Positions 16,724-25,326 of a stretch of 64,000 nucleotides of DNA are shown in pieces. The notes beneath the pieces were generated by a model that saw nothing but the letters and a program-made list of their open reading frames with translations, did no database searches and had not been told where the DNA came from. Made by a program: the position numbers and the translations under genes. Source of the DNA: Rubricoccus marinus (GTDB lineage Bacteria > Bacteroidota > Rhodothermia > Rhodothermales > Rubricoccaceae); the NCBI RefSeq assembly GCF_002257665.1, contig NZ_MQWB01000001.1, positions 282,021-346,020 on the forward strand, written 5' to 3'. How positions within the stretch are numbered: the stretch's first letter is position 1; each line of letters begins with the position of its first letter.

Positions 16724-18394
16724 CTAGGCCAGCGCGTCCAAACGGGTTGCGAGGCGCTCGGCGATGGCGCGCCAGTCGAACCGGGCCTCGGCCTCGCGGC
16801 GCAGCTCCGCGGCGTACTGCCGGGGGTGCTCCAGCGCGCGCGAGAGGCGGTCGGCAAGGTCGCCCACGCGGTGCTCGGCCTCGGGACGGACGAGGAGGAG
16901 CGCGCGGGCCTCTGGCGGGAGGCCGTCGGCGAGGGTGCGGAGGCTGTCGCCCATGCCGCCGATGTCGGGGCCGACCGGGAGCACGCCCGCGGCGGCGCTT
17001 TCGGGCACGACGAGCGGGGACGCCTCGCGCACGACCGAGGGGAACGCGCCTGCATCTGCCAGACCGTAGAGCGGGCCGAGCGCGGCGTGGTCGAGAAAGC
17101 CGGTGAACACGACGGAATTGTCGGTCAGGGCCTCTTGCGCGGTCGCGAAGTACGTGTCGGCTTCGCCCGCTTCGTCGAGGCCGTCGAGAAAGGCTTGGGC
17201 GGCGAAAAACGGCTCGGCGTCCAGCCCGCCCGCGCCTTCGAGCGCGCCGCCCAGCCGGACGATCTGCCGCACGAGGTCGGCGCGGCCTCTGGCGAGGGCC
17301 CAGGCGAGCGCTTCGAGCGCCTCGCGGAGCCCGCCGGTCCCGGCCACGATGAGCCTCGCGCCGGGGTGCGCGGCGGCGACGCGCGGAAACGCCATCATGA
17401 GCGCGGGCATCCCCTTGGCCGCGATCAGGCGCCCCACGAAGACGACGGTTTTGGCCTCGGCCCAGTCAATCCCGCCGAGCTTGGCTTCAAGTGCCGCGTC
17501 GGGCGCAGACCGTTCGTACTCGCCAGAGGCGAGCGCCTCGTGCACCGCCTCGTCGGACGCGCCAGGGGCGAGCGCCTCCAGCCTCTGGCGGAGGCCAGCC
17601 TCCTGCTGTGCCGTGCGGCCTCTGGCGCTGCCGGCAGCCTGGCCGATCTGCTCGACCGCGCGGGGGCGGTCCTCGCGCGCGACGAGCTGGAAAACCGACG
17701 TGTCGGTCCCGACCGGCATCCGGTCCATCTTGGCCTCGATGCCGTCCAAGCCCGCGAACACCTCCTTGATGCGGCCCTCCATCTCGCCGTTGAGCGCCCA
17801 CACGGCCGACGCGGCGCGGGCGGCTTCCTCGGCCAGGTCGCGGCTGCGCTGCTCTTTTTTGACGACGTACTCGATGGCGCTGCCGTGCGGCAGGATCGCG
17901 AACGGCGCGCCGCCCTCCGCGCGCGCCCGCGCCGCGGCGACGGCCATCATCACAGTGTGGTTGACGACCCAGCCCGTCACGCCGTTCTCTTTCGCGACGC
18001 GTTCCAGCGCCCGCGCGTTGCGCGCGATGTACTCCGCCAGAGGCGCGTCCTCCAGGTCCGGGATGTAGACGACGTAGGACGACGGGCGGCTCGGCCGCAC
18101 GTACGCCGGGAGCACCTCCAGGTCCGGCACGTGGACGGTCACGCGGCCGGGGTACCCGGTCTCGCGCGGCGCCACGCTCTGGGTCTTCTCGCCAGAGGCC
18201 GAGAGCGTCCACGCCTCGCTCACGAAGTCGAACCGCGCGGGGTTGGATTCCTGGCAGACGACGTGGACATTGCGACCGTTCGCGGCGAGGGCGCGGAGGA
18301 CGGCGCGCGTCCACAGGTTAGAGCCCGCGCCGGAGAAGCCGTAGCCGTGGACGACGCCGAGGGGTGGGGACTGGGGGCTGGGTTCGGGGGACAT
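16724..18394 (-). CDS. Glycosyltransferase family 4-like protein
   Basis: A 556-residue GT-B fold enzyme that transfers a sugar from an activated donor. The N-terminal domain starts LGVVHGYGFSGAGSNLWTRAVLRAL. The C-terminal domain contains VVFVGRLIAAKGMPALMMAFPRV, RLIVAGTGGLREALEALA and the FPSVVREASPLVVPESAAAGVLPV block typical of GT4. An insert around residues 245-300 is rich in Ala/Arg/Gln and carries motif-encoded ARG and RQR. I use the ATG that starts MSPEPSP; the upstream frame would cross the shared promoter. It is divergent from a nucleotidyltransferase, suggesting one sugar-nucleotide or glycan pathway. Confidence 0.85.
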   Translation of the reverse strand: MSPEPSPQSPPLGVVHGYGFSGAGSNLWTRAVLRALAANGRNVHVVCQESNPARFDFVSEAWTLSASGEKTQSVAPRETGYPGRVTVHVPDLEVLPAYVRPSRPSSYVVYIPDLEDAPLAEYIARNARALERVAKENGVTGWVVNHTVMMAVAAARARAEGGAPFAILPHGSAIEYVVKKEQRSRDLAEEAARAASAVWALNGEMEGRIKEVFAGLDGIEAKMDRMPVGTDTSVFQLVAREDRPRAVEQIGQAAGSARGRTAQQEAGLRQRLEALAPGASDEAVHEALASGEYERSAPDAALEAKLGGIDWAEAKTVVFVGRLIAAKGMPALMMAFPRVAAAHPGARLIVAGTGGLREALEALAWALARGRADLVRQIVRLGGALEGAGGLDAEPFFAAQAFLDGLDEAGEADTYFATAQEALTDNSVVFTGFLDHAALGPLYGLADAGAFPSVVREASPLVVPESAAAGVLPVGPDIGGMGDSLRTLADGLPPEARALLLVRPEAEHRVGDLADRLSRALEHPRQYAAELRREAEARFDWRAIAERLATRLDALA

Positions 18395-18483
18395 GGGGCT
18401 CAGGGGAGGGACTGTGCTGAACCCTGCCGCTCCCTTCGTGTTCTCCTTCTGCCAATCCCTCGTCCCCAACCCCCAGTCCCTCC

Positions 18484-19239
18484 ATGGACGCCATGATCCT
18501 CGCGGCCGGCCTCGGCACCCGCCTCCGCCCGCTGACGAACCACACGCCCAAAGCCCTCGTCGAGGTGGACGGCGTGCCCATGCTGGAGCGCGTGGCGCGG
18601 CGCCTCCTCGCCTCTGGCGCCGACCGCGTGCTGGTCAACGTCGCGCACCTCGGTGAGCAGGTGGAGGCCTACGTGCAGGACGCCGGCTGGCAGACAGGAG
18701 CGGGCGAGGGCGTCGAGGTCGTCGTCAGCCACGAGCCCGAGGGGCCGCTCGAAACCGGCGGCGGCATCAAAAAGGCCGCGGGCTTTTTCCGCCGGACCGA
18801 GCCGTTTCTCGTCCACAACGCCGACATCCTGACCAGCGTGGACCTGGGGGCGCTGTGGGCGCAGCAGACCGCCACACCCCAGGCCTTCGCGACGCTCGCC
18901 GTCGCCCCCGCCGAGACTGACCGCTACCTCCTCGTAGACGACGGCGGGCTTCTCGGCTATGCCTACGGCGGCGAGGAGCACACCAAGCGCGAGGCCTCTG
19001 GCGAGGTCCGCCGCGTCGACTTCTGCGGCGCCCAGGCCTGCGCACCCAAGCTGCTCGACGAGCTTCTGGCGGTGGAGGACGACAAGTTCTCGGTTATGAC
19101 CACCTACCTCCGCCTCGCCGCCACGCCGGGCGCCGTCCGCGTGTTCGAAGGCGATCCCGCCAACCGCTTTCTCGACGTCGGCACGCCGGAACGGCTGGAG
19201 GAGGCCACCGACGCCGTCGCCAGAGGCGAGTTCGAGTAG
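18484..19239 (+). CDS. Sugar-phosphate nucleotidyltransferase family protein
   Basis: A 251-residue NTP-transferase. The signature LAAGLGTRLRPLTNHTPKAL (residues 6-25) is the pyrophosphorylase nucleotide-binding loop. HNADILTSVDLGALW supplies the metal-binding Asp. The size resembles single-domain enzymes such as N-acetylmuramate 1-phosphate uridylyltransferase (MurU) or D-glycero-D-manno-heptose-1-P nucleotidyltransferases. Which sugar it uses cannot be read here. It is divergent from the GT4 gene, 89 bp apart. Confidence 0.85.
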   Translation: MDAMILAAGLGTRLRPLTNHTPKALVEVDGVPMLERVARRLLASGADRVLVNVAHLGEQVEAYVQDAGWQTGAGEGVEVVVSHEPEGPLETGGGIKKAAGFFRRTEPFLVHNADILTSVDLGALWAQQTATPQAFATLAVAPAETDRYLLVDDGGLLGYAYGGEEHTKREASGEVRRVDFCGAQACAPKLLDELLAVEDDKFSVMTTYLRLAATPGAVRVFEGDPANRFLDVGTPERLEEATDAVARGEFE

Positions 19240-19283
19240 GGAGGGACGGAGGATTGGGTTCGAGGGACTCGGAGTCTGCCCCG

Positions 19284-19301
19284 GCCTCTGGCGCCAGAGG
19301 C
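19284..19301. repeat. Motif palindrome type A
   Basis: Perfect 18-base palindrome downstream of the nucleotidyltransferase; a second perfect copy lies at 19384-19401. Confidence 0.9.
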
Positions 19302-19310
19302 GCCGTGTCT

Positions 19311-19353
19311 ACCCCTCCCCGAGGGGAGGTGCCCGCTAGCGGGCGGAGGGGGT
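19311..19353. repeat. GC-rich double hairpin
   Basis: Two adjacent dyads, CCTCCCC-GA-GGGGAGG and GCCCGCTAGCGGGC, lie between two motif palindromes. This is the pattern of an intergenic repeat seen in many genomes; no function is assigned. Confidence 0.55.
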
Positions 19354-19383
19354 TCCCATCGAGACGCCTCCCAAGTGCCCCCG

Positions 19384-19401
19384 GCCTCTGGCGCCAGAGG
19401 C
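19384..19401. repeat. Motif palindrome type A
   Basis: Perfect 18-base palindrome 41 bp before the DUF2237 start. Confidence 0.9.
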
Positions 19402-19442
19402 GCTCCCGCATCCCTTTTCCTATCCCGCATCCCTCCACCAGC

Positions 19443-19811
19443 ATGCAAGTCGAGACCACCCAGAACGTCCTCGGGACCGCGCTTCAGACGTGCGGAACGG
19501 ACCCCGTCACCGGCTTCTACCGCGACGGCTGCTGCGAGACCGGCCCCGACGACCACGGCACGCACGTCGTCTGCGCCGTCATGACCGCAGACTTTCTCGC
19601 GTTCACGCGCGCCAGAGGCAACGACCTCTCGACGCCGCGGCCCGAGTACCGCTTCCCGGGCCTGACCCCCGGCGACCGGTGGTGCCTGTGCGTGAGCCGC
19701 TGGCGCGAGGCGCTGGAAGCCGGCGTCGCACCGCCCGTCGTGTTGGAAGCCACGCACCGCAAGGCGCTCGACGTGGTGTCGCTGAACGACCTGCATGCGC
19801 ACGCGGTGTAG
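19443..19811 (+). CDS. DUF2237 family protein
   Basis: A 122-residue cytosolic protein that matches the DUF2237 pattern almost throughout. Its blocks are NVLGTALQTCGTDPVTGFYRDGCC, ETGPDDHGTHVVCAVMTADFL, LSTPRPEYRFPGLTPGDRWCLC and VVLEATHRKALDVVSLNDL. Conserved cysteines near 17, 29, 30 and 44 suggest metal or redox chemistry, but the family has no assigned function. The start is the ATG just after the intergenic repeats. Confidence 0.87.
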   Translation: MQVETTQNVLGTALQTCGTDPVTGFYRDGCCETGPDDHGTHVVCAVMTADFLAFTRARGNDLSTPRPEYRFPGLTPGDRWCLCVSRWREALEAGVAPPVVLEATHRKALDVVSLNDLHAHAV

Positions 19812-19912
19812 GCCTCTGGCGTCGGTGTCCGCGCCAGAGGCTTGTGCGGCGCGGGCTCATCCCGTTCGCGCGGGAGAGTTATGCCGCACCCCAAGTGGCC
19901 GATACGTGAGGC

Positions 19913-20341
19913 ATGCGCGACCTCACCTCTGCACCTCGCTGGATCGGCGTGATCTGCCTCGGCGTGGGGCTTTTCATTCTGGGCATCGCGTTCGGCGTGG
20001 TCCCTACGGACCCTGAGACCGTCCACGTGCCGCCGTGGGTGCTGGCCGCGTGCGGCCTCGTCTTTGCGCTGTGCGGCGTGGCCGTCATGACGCCCGAGCA
20101 CTCCCCGATCCGGGCCGCCGCTGGCGCCACGGTCGTTCTCGCGATGGGCTTGGTCGGCGCCTGGGTGTCGCTGTGGGGCGATGCCGGAGGGTTCTCGGGC
20201 GGCGTGCCGTTCCTCTCGCCAGAGGCCAACGTAGTCGTCGCGCGCATCGTCTTCGGGTTTGGCGCGCTGACGTGCTTCGCCATCTTCGCGTGGGGCACGT
20301 CGCGGCTCGCGCGCGGGTCAGGGGAGCAGCCAGAGGCCTAA
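19913..20341 (+). CDS. Four-helix integral membrane protein, hypothetical
   Basis: A 142-residue protein with four predicted membrane helices (about 10-30, 43-60, 68-86 and 107-126) and short loops. I do not recognise the family. The Ser-Pro-Glu-Ala segment before the last helix and the C-terminal PEA are motif-encoded. It lies 101 bp after the DUF2237 gene and 77 bp before the nuclease lipoprotein. Confidence 0.65.
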   Translation: MRDLTSAPRWIGVICLGVGLFILGIAFGVVPTDPETVHVPPWVLAACGLVFALCGVAVMTPEHSPIRAAAGATVVLAMGLVGAWVSLWGDAGGFSGGVPFLSPEANVVVARIVFGFGALTCFAIFAWGTSRLARGSGEQPEA

Positions 20342-20418
20342 CGCGAGAGAACGTGGCGCGGAGAGGAGAGAGGCGGTATCGTCTGCGGTCCCCGGGCTCT
20401 CTTCACCCTCCCTTCGCT

Positions 20419-21252
20419 ATGCGTTTTGCTCTCCCCTGGCGCGCCGCCCTCGGCGCACTCGTCCTCGCGTTCAGCCTCGCCGCGTGTGACGCCACCCAGC
20501 CTGCCTCTGGCGACGGCGTCGCGCCCGTCGCCTCCGACCCGGTCTACGAGGCCATGCTCGACGGCGTCGGCGGGCTCGACGGCTTGGCAGCGCTGTTGGA
20601 CTCCGCCTCGCCAGAGGCCCTCGAAGCGACGTTCGCCGAGTACGGCGTGGACTACGAGCAGATCGACGTGAGCACCGCGGACATGGCGGAGGCGAAGCTG
20701 GGCGACACCATCACGGAGTGCCCGCAGTACTTCCGCAGCGCCGACCGCAACAAGTGGATCACGCTTGTCGGCGCCGGCGGCTCCGAGAGCCACTACATCG
20801 ACGGGACCGGCCGGCCTCTGGCGGCCTACAAGCGGCTCCCACCGGTCACGACGGCCGCGCGCTCCACATACTGCCAGACCAACGTCGGCAACTGGGGCTC
20901 GCCCGCGTCCTCGTTCGACGGTGGGCACCTTATCGGCAGCCAACTCGGCGGCTGGGGCAAGCGCGCGAACATCGTCCCGCAGCACTACAACTTCAACCGC
21001 GGCAACTGGAAGCGCGTTGAGGACCAACTCGCGAAGTGCGACCGGCTCTCCAACGGCGTCGTGGCCTACTACGTGGTCGTCGGCTACCCGTCCGGCTCCG
21101 GCCTCACGCCGAGCACGTTTACCGCGAACGTGAGCGTGTCCAACTCGGCGTGGGAGAACGCCTACTTCTCGAACGCCTCTGGCGGCGGCTCCAATGGCAC
21201 CGCCGAGGCGACCTCGATGCAGAACTGGCTCTCGGGCCGCGGCTGCTACTAA
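20419..21252 (+). CDS. Secreted lipoprotein, DNA/RNA non-specific endonuclease
   Basis: A 277-residue extracytoplasmic nuclease with a lipobox ending LAAC (Cys23). The beta-beta-alpha-metal motif is clear: SFDGGHLIGSQLGGWGKRANIVPQHYNFNRGNWKRVE, with candidate catalytic His170 and metal-binding Asn in NFNRGNW. This subfamily (DGGHL rather than DRGH) is used in secreted nucleases and toxin modules. Cysteines at about 101, 152 and the C-terminal GRGCY could form disulphides. No immunity gene is adjacent. A role in nutrient scavenging or DNA processing at the surface is inferred. Confidence 0.87.
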   Translation: MRFALPWRAALGALVLAFSLAACDATQPASGDGVAPVASDPVYEAMLDGVGGLDGLAALLDSASPEALEATFAEYGVDYEQIDVSTADMAEAKLGDTITECPQYFRSADRNKWITLVGAGGSESHYIDGTGRPLAAYKRLPPVTTAARSTYCQTNVGNWGSPASSFDGGHLIGSQLGGWGKRANIVPQHYNFNRGNWKRVEDQLAKCDRLSNGVVAYYVVVGYPSGSGLTPSTFTANVSVSNSAWENAYFSNASGGGSNGTAEATSMQNWLSGRGCY

Positions 21253-21355
21253 GTCCCGGCTAGGCCTCTGGCGGGTAGACCGCGGTGGCGCTCTGCGCAG
21301 GCGCCAGAGGCCGGGAGGGGTGCCGCGCTCTGAGGGAAGTCCGGGCTCGCGTTCT

Positions 21356-21380
21356 CTGTCCCCCTCCGAGAAGGGGACAG
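21356..21380. repeat. Hairpin repeat copy 1
   Basis: CTGTCCCC, a 9-nt loop, then GGGGACAG: an 8-bp stem. A second copy is at 21444-21468. Confidence 0.75.
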
Positions 21381-21443
21381 CTCCGACCGCGCCTCTAGCG
21401 AGACCTCGGGCCATCCCGGTCTCTCACGAGGCTTCGGTGCCCA

Positions 21444-21468
21444 CTGTCCCCCTTACCAAGGGGGACAG
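21444..21468. repeat. Hairpin repeat copy 2
   Basis: CTGTCCCCC, a 7-nt loop (TTACCAA), then GGGGGACAG: a 9-bp stem nearly matching copy 1. Confidence 0.75.
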
Positions 21469-21540
21469 CTTCGCGACCGTAGGGCGAGCGAAGCGGGGGG
21501 TACTCTCAGGATGCTTCGAAGCCGCACGCCGTCGCCAGCG

Positions 21541-21558
21541 GCCTCTGGCGCCAGAGGC
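21541..21558. repeat. Motif palindrome type A
   Basis: Perfect 18-base palindrome 45 bp beyond the stop of the minus-strand antiporter. Confidence 0.9.
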
Positions 21559-21602
21559 TCGTCAGGCATCTGCCACTGGCTACTCGCCACTGGCCCCATC
21601 CC

Positions 21603-23018
21603 CTACAGAACGGCGCCAGTGATCGCGAAGCCGACAATGGCCACGCCACCCGCGAGGAGCGCATACGGCAGCTGCGTGCGGACGTGCGCGATGTGATCCG
21701 TCGCGGCGGCGAGGGACGAGACGATGGTGGTGTCCGAGATCGGCGAGGCGTGGTCGCCGAAGATGCCGCCGGCGAGGGACGCGGCCAGGAACGGCGCCAG
21801 AGGCAACCCGAGCGCCGCCGCGGCCGGGACCGCGATGGGGATCATGATGGCGAACGTGCCCCAGCTCGTGCCCGTCGAGAACGCCACGAAGGCACCCGTG
21901 ACGAACACGAGCGGGAGGAGCAGGACCGGCCCGACGCCCGCGTTCGCGACGCCCTCGGCCACGAAGATGCCCGCGCCCAGCTCGCGCGTGACCGCGCCGA
22001 GCGCGAGCGCGAGGAGCAAGATCAGCGCCATGCCCAGCATCCCGCCCGCGCCCTTGAGGCCGACTTCGGTCAGCTGCGTCACGTTCATCCCGCGCTGCAC
22101 GAACATGAGGACCCACGCGACCGCGAGGCCGACGAGGACGGCCCAGAGCACGCTCGTCGATCCGCTGCCGTCCAGGAGGTTGCCGTCGCCGGTGATCCAG
22201 AGCCCTAGCGGCATCGTGATCACCATCGCCGCCAGAGGCACGATCATGTTGAACGCCCGCGCCGGAATCGTCCCGACGGGCTCCGGCACGAGCGCGCCTT
22301 CGTCCACGGCGGGCGCCGAGCCCTCGTCGAAGAGGAGGCCTCTGGCGGCGCGGTCCTCGGCCTTTTTCATCGGGCCGATGGCCCAGCCCGTCACGGCCAC
22401 AAAGCCCGCGAGCGTGACCGCCGCGAGGGCGTAGAAGTTGAGCGGGATGGCCTCCACGAACAGCCGCAGCGGCTCCTCCACGCCCTGCTCGCCGAGCAGG
22501 CCAAGGATGTAGGCGCCCCACGCGTTGAGCGGGAGCAGGATGCAGACCGCCGCGCTCGTGCTGTCGATGAGGTAGGCCAGCATCTCGCGCGAGCGCTTCT
22601 GGCGGTCGAAGAGTGGGCGCGCGACCGAGCCCGCCACCAGGACCGTGATGTTGCTCTCGATAAAGATCACGACGCCCGTCAGGAACGCCAGGAGCCGCGC
22701 GCCTCTGGCGCCTGCGAACACGCCGCGGCGGTCCAGCATCTCCACAAAGCCCTTAACGCCGCCCGCGGCCTCCACCGTCGCGATAAGCGCGCCGATCACG
22801 AGCGTGAACAGGATCACGCGCGCGTTCCCCGGGTCGCCGAGCACGGTCACCAGCCCTTCGATGGCGCCGCCGATCCCCGCGATGGGGTTCCACCCCGCTA
22901 GGATGGTGAAGCCCAGCACGATGCCCGCGGCGAGCGAGAGGTACACCTGCCGCGTCCAGATCGCGAGGCCGATGGCGAGGATGGGCGGGAGCAGGCTCGT
23001 CCAGGTGGGGTCTTCCAT
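21603..23018 (-). CDS. NhaC-family Na+/H+ antiporter
   Basis: A 471-residue inner-membrane antiporter with about 11-12 predicted helices. The family features are visible: GVVIFIESNITVLVAGSVARPLFD, AYLIDSTSAAVCILLPLNAWGAYI, and FVAFSTGTSWGTFAIMIPIAVP followed by GGIFGDHASPISDTTIVSS, the conserved GDHxSPISDTT block of NhaC/MleN proteins. It probably exchanges Na+ (or a carboxylate with Na+) for H+. The central loop (AEDRAARGLLFDEG...) is variable and motif-encoded. The start is MEDPTWTSLLPPI; residues upstream in frame look non-coding. Confidence 0.9.
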   Translation of the reverse strand: MEDPTWTSLLPPILAIGLAIWTRQVYLSLAAGIVLGFTILAGWNPIAGIGGAIEGLVTVLGDPGNARVILFTLVIGALIATVEAAGGVKGFVEMLDRRGVFAGARGARLLAFLTGVVIFIESNITVLVAGSVARPLFDRQKRSREMLAYLIDSTSAAVCILLPLNAWGAYILGLLGEQGVEEPLRLFVEAIPLNFYALAAVTLAGFVAVTGWAIGPMKKAEDRAARGLLFDEGSAPAVDEGALVPEPVGTIPARAFNMIVPLAAMVITMPLGLWITGDGNLLDGSGSTSVLWAVLVGLAVAWVLMFVQRGMNVTQLTEVGLKGAGGMLGMALILLLALALGAVTRELGAGIFVAEGVANAGVGPVLLLPLVFVTGAFVAFSTGTSWGTFAIMIPIAVPAAAALGLPLAPFLAASLAGGIFGDHASPISDTTIVSSLAAATDHIAHVRTQLPYALLAGGVAIVGFAITGAVL

Positions 23019-23086
23019 GAGGGCGCGGGGTGGGGCACGGAGTTTACCGCCGCCGCGCGTGGCCGCCGGCGCGCATCCCCGCACGC

Positions 23087-23104
23087 GCCTCTGGCGCCAG
23101 AGGC
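23087..23104. repeat. Motif palindrome type A in a divergent promoter region
   Basis: Perfect 18-base palindrome between the divergent antiporter and transaldolase genes; a single copy lies about 30 bp further on. Confidence 0.9.
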
Positions 23105-23183
23105 CGCCGCTTCACTGACTCTCGCGGACCCCGCCAGAGGCCCGGACGTAGACTGACGCTCTCTCTCCCCCGACCCTCTCGCC

Positions 23184-23846
23184 ATGAAGTTCTTCATCGA
23201 CACCGCCTCCATCGACGAAATCAAGGAAGCCCACGACATGGGCGTCCTCGACGGCGTGACCACCAACCCGTCGCTGATGCGTAAGGAGGGCGCCGAGGAC
23301 TTCCAGGCGCACATCGCCAAGATCTGCGACATCGTGGACGGCGACGTCTCCGCCGAGATCGTGTCCACGACCTACGACGAGATGGTCGCCGAGGGCCGCG
23401 AGGTCGCCAAGATCGCGAGCAACGTCGTCGTCAAGGTGCCGCTCATCCTGGACGGCATCAAGACCATCAAGACGCTCTCCGACGAGGGCATCAAGACCAA
23501 CTGCACGCTGTGCTTCTCGGCGCCGCAGGCGCTGATCGCCGCCAAGGCCGGCGCGACCTACATCTCGCCGTTTATTGGTCGCCTGGACGACATCTCTTCC
23601 AACGGGCTCGAACTCATCCGGCAGATCGTGGACGTGTACAGCACGTACGGCTACGATACCGAGGTGCTCGCCGCGTCCATCCGCCACCCCATGCACGTCG
23701 TGGAGTGCATGGAGCTCGGCGCCGACGTGGCGACGATGCCGCTGGACGTGATCAAGAAGCTCCTGAAGCACCCGCTGACCGACAGCGGCCTGGAGAAATT
23801 CCTCGCCGACTGGGAGGAGTACCAGAAAGCCACCGGCCAGTCCTGA
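23184..23846 (+). CDS. tal: Transaldolase / fructose-6-phosphate aldolase
   Basis: A 220-residue Schiff-base aldolase of the short (type 3B/FSA-like) transaldolase group in the pentose phosphate pathway. Catalytic Lys84 lies in [14 protein letters not shown]; Asp6 ([11 protein letters not shown]), [12 protein letters not shown] and [13 protein letters not shown] are the other family blocks. The length is right for the decameric MipB/TAL-like enzymes. The gene itself has no motif copy, as expected for a conserved fold. Its TGA stop runs straight into a type A palindrome, followed by a stronger hairpin at 23875. Confidence 0.93.
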   Translation: MKFFIDTASIDEIKEAHDMGVLDGVTTNPSLMRKEGAEDFQAHIAKICDIVDGDVSAEIVSTTYDEMVAEGREVAKIASNVVVKVPLILDGIKTIKTLSDEGIKTNCTLCFSAPQALIAAKAGATYISPFIGRLDDISSNGLELIRQIVDVYSTYGYDTEVLAASIRHPMHVVECMELGADVATMPLDVIKKLLKHPLTDSGLEKFLADWEEYQKATGQS

Positions 23847-23864
23847 GCCTCTGGCGCCAGAGGC
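23847..23864. repeat. Motif palindrome type A at transaldolase stop
   Basis: Perfect 18-base palindrome immediately after the TGA stop codon. Confidence 0.9.
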
Positions 23865-23874
23865 CCGTTCGTTC

Positions 23875-23908
23875 CCGCGCCCCGCAGGCTTCGGCTGGCG
23901 GGGCGCGG
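23875..23908. terminator. Hairpin terminator candidate between convergent genes
   Basis: An 11-bp GC stem (CCGCGCCCCGC paired with GCGGGGCGCGG) with a short bulge and loop, followed by TTGTAT. It lies between the convergent transaldolase and TPR genes. There is no long T run, so efficiency is uncertain. Confidence 0.5.
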
Positions 23909-23917
23909 TTGTATCCG

Positions 23918-23935
23918 CGCCAGAGGCCTCTGGCG
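23918..23935. repeat. Motif palindrome type B at TPR gene stop
   Basis: Perfect 18-base palindrome abutting the stop codon of the minus-strand TPR gene. Confidence 0.9.
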
Positions 23936-25138
23936 TCAGCGCACGAGGAGGTTGCCGGCCCACGTGTACGCCACGATGCCGAAGACGTAGATGCCGCCCA
24001 GCGTGACGTGCATGTCACCGAGCGGGTTGGCCAGCATGTGGAACGCCGCGAACGCGCCGACCATCGCGAGGGCCGCGGTGTAGAGAACCGAGAGCCGCCG
24101 CTTGTCCTCCGGCGCCCGCGCCGTGCCCGCAATCGGGATAGCGAGGGCCATGAGCCCGAGGCCGACGGGGAAGAGGGCCTCTGGCGCCCCGGCCAGCCCC
24201 GCGATGCCGAGCCCGAGCCCGCCGATCAGGCACGTGCCCACGAGCGCCGCCACGGCTTTCTCCTCGCGGTTGAGCACCAGCCGCCCGAACGGGTCCAGCA
24301 AGAGCAGCAGCGAGAAGAACGAGTCCCCGGTCCACGTGAGGAGCACGACCGGCAGGTACACGATCCAGAGGAACGGGACGAGCCGAGCGGCGAGGTAGCC
24401 GCCGATGATGACGCCCCAGCGCTGCCCGCTGGAGAGCCGGTCCATCCACAGGAAGTACGCCAGGAGCCCGCGGTACACCGGGTTGCGCGCCTTCATCGCC
24501 TCCAGAATCCCCGAGCGCGCCCACTCGTTGCCGGGCTCCAGGCGCAGCGCCTCGCGGAAGGACAGCATCGCGCCCTTCACGTCGTTCTGGTGCAGCAGCG
24601 TCCAGCCGCGGTTGGCGTGCGAGACGGCGTTCTCGGGATCGCGCGAGAGCGCGCCTTCGATCGCGCCAGAGGCCTCGTCGCGCCGGCCGAGTCGCACGAG
24701 CGCGATGGCGCGGAGGTTCGTGGCGCTGGGGTGCTCGGGATCGAGCCGGAGCGCCTGCTCGGCGGCGTCCAGCGCCTCCTGCCTCTGGCGCCGCGCCGTG
24801 AGCGCCGCGCTGAGAGCGGCAAAGGCGTCGGCGTCGCCGGGGTCGATGCGGATGGCCTCTCGCGCCGAGGCCTCGGCGTCGGCGGCGCGGTCGAGCTGGA
24901 GCAGCGCCTGCGAGCGCGCGAGGTGCGCCGGAGTAAGCTCCGGCGCGAGCCCGATGGCGCGGTTGGCCTCTTCCAGCGCCTCCGCTTCGCGGTCGAGGTC
25001 GCAGAGCGCCAGCGCCAGAAGCGCGTGGGTCTCGGCGTCGTTGGGGTCCTCGGCGAGCGCGCGGCGGAGTTCGGTCTCGGCGAGGTCCACGCGGCCCTGC
25101 TGGAGCAGGAGAAACGCGCGCTGGCGGGCGGAGGTCAT
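23936..25138 (-). CDS. TPR-repeat membrane protein
   Basis: A 400-residue protein with an N-terminal array of about six tetratricopeptide repeats (residues 1-200; repeats end in DPNDAETHALLALAL, DPGDADAFAALSAAL, DPEHPSATNLRAIALV, EPGNEWARSGILEAM). Five or six membrane helices fill the C-terminal half. TPRs usually hold protein partners; here they would face the cytoplasm or periplasm as a scaffold. The function is unknown. It is downstream of the antiporter gene on the same strand (188 bp), possibly a regulator or accessory of it, but that is a guess. Confidence 0.8.
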   Translation of the reverse strand: MTSARQRAFLLLQQGRVDLAETELRRALAEDPNDAETHALLALALCDLDREAEALEEANRAIGLAPELTPAHLARSQALLQLDRAADAEASAREAIRIDPGDADAFAALSAALTARRQRQEALDAAEQALRLDPEHPSATNLRAIALVRLGRRDEASGAIEGALSRDPENAVSHANRGWTLLHQNDVKGAMLSFREALRLEPGNEWARSGILEAMKARNPVYRGLLAYFLWMDRLSSGQRWGVIIGGYLAARLVPFLWIVYLPVVLLTWTGDSFFSLLLLLDPFGRLVLNREEKAVAALVGTCLIGGLGLGIAGLAGAPEALFPVGLGLMALAIPIAGTARAPEDKRRLSVLYTAALAMVGAFAAFHMLANPLGDMHVTLGGIYVFGIVAYTWAGNLLVR

Positions 25139-25326
25139 CGGCGGAAGGTGGAGGTCGTGGGCGAGGAGAGCGCCGCTAGCGCCAGAGGCAGGCGTTCCCA
25201 ACGGGAAGGGGCGGAGCGGGTGACAGGCGGGCTCCGAAAACGTGCTCGGCTGGGGCCGCTCTGCCGGGCCCACGCGCGAGAGGTGCGTCGCGAGCGCGGC
25301 AGGTGGCCTCTGGCGCCAGCGGCGCG

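Larger units (their letters stand above)
21253..21602. other. Intergenic region with hairpin repeats, 350 bp
   Basis: Between convergent nuclease and antiporter genes. It holds two copies of a CTGTCCCC...GGGGACAG hairpin (21356-21380 and 21444-21468), a motif pair near 21275-21311, a decayed motif copy near 21392 and a type A palindrome at 21541-21558. I see no gene. Confidence 0.7.
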
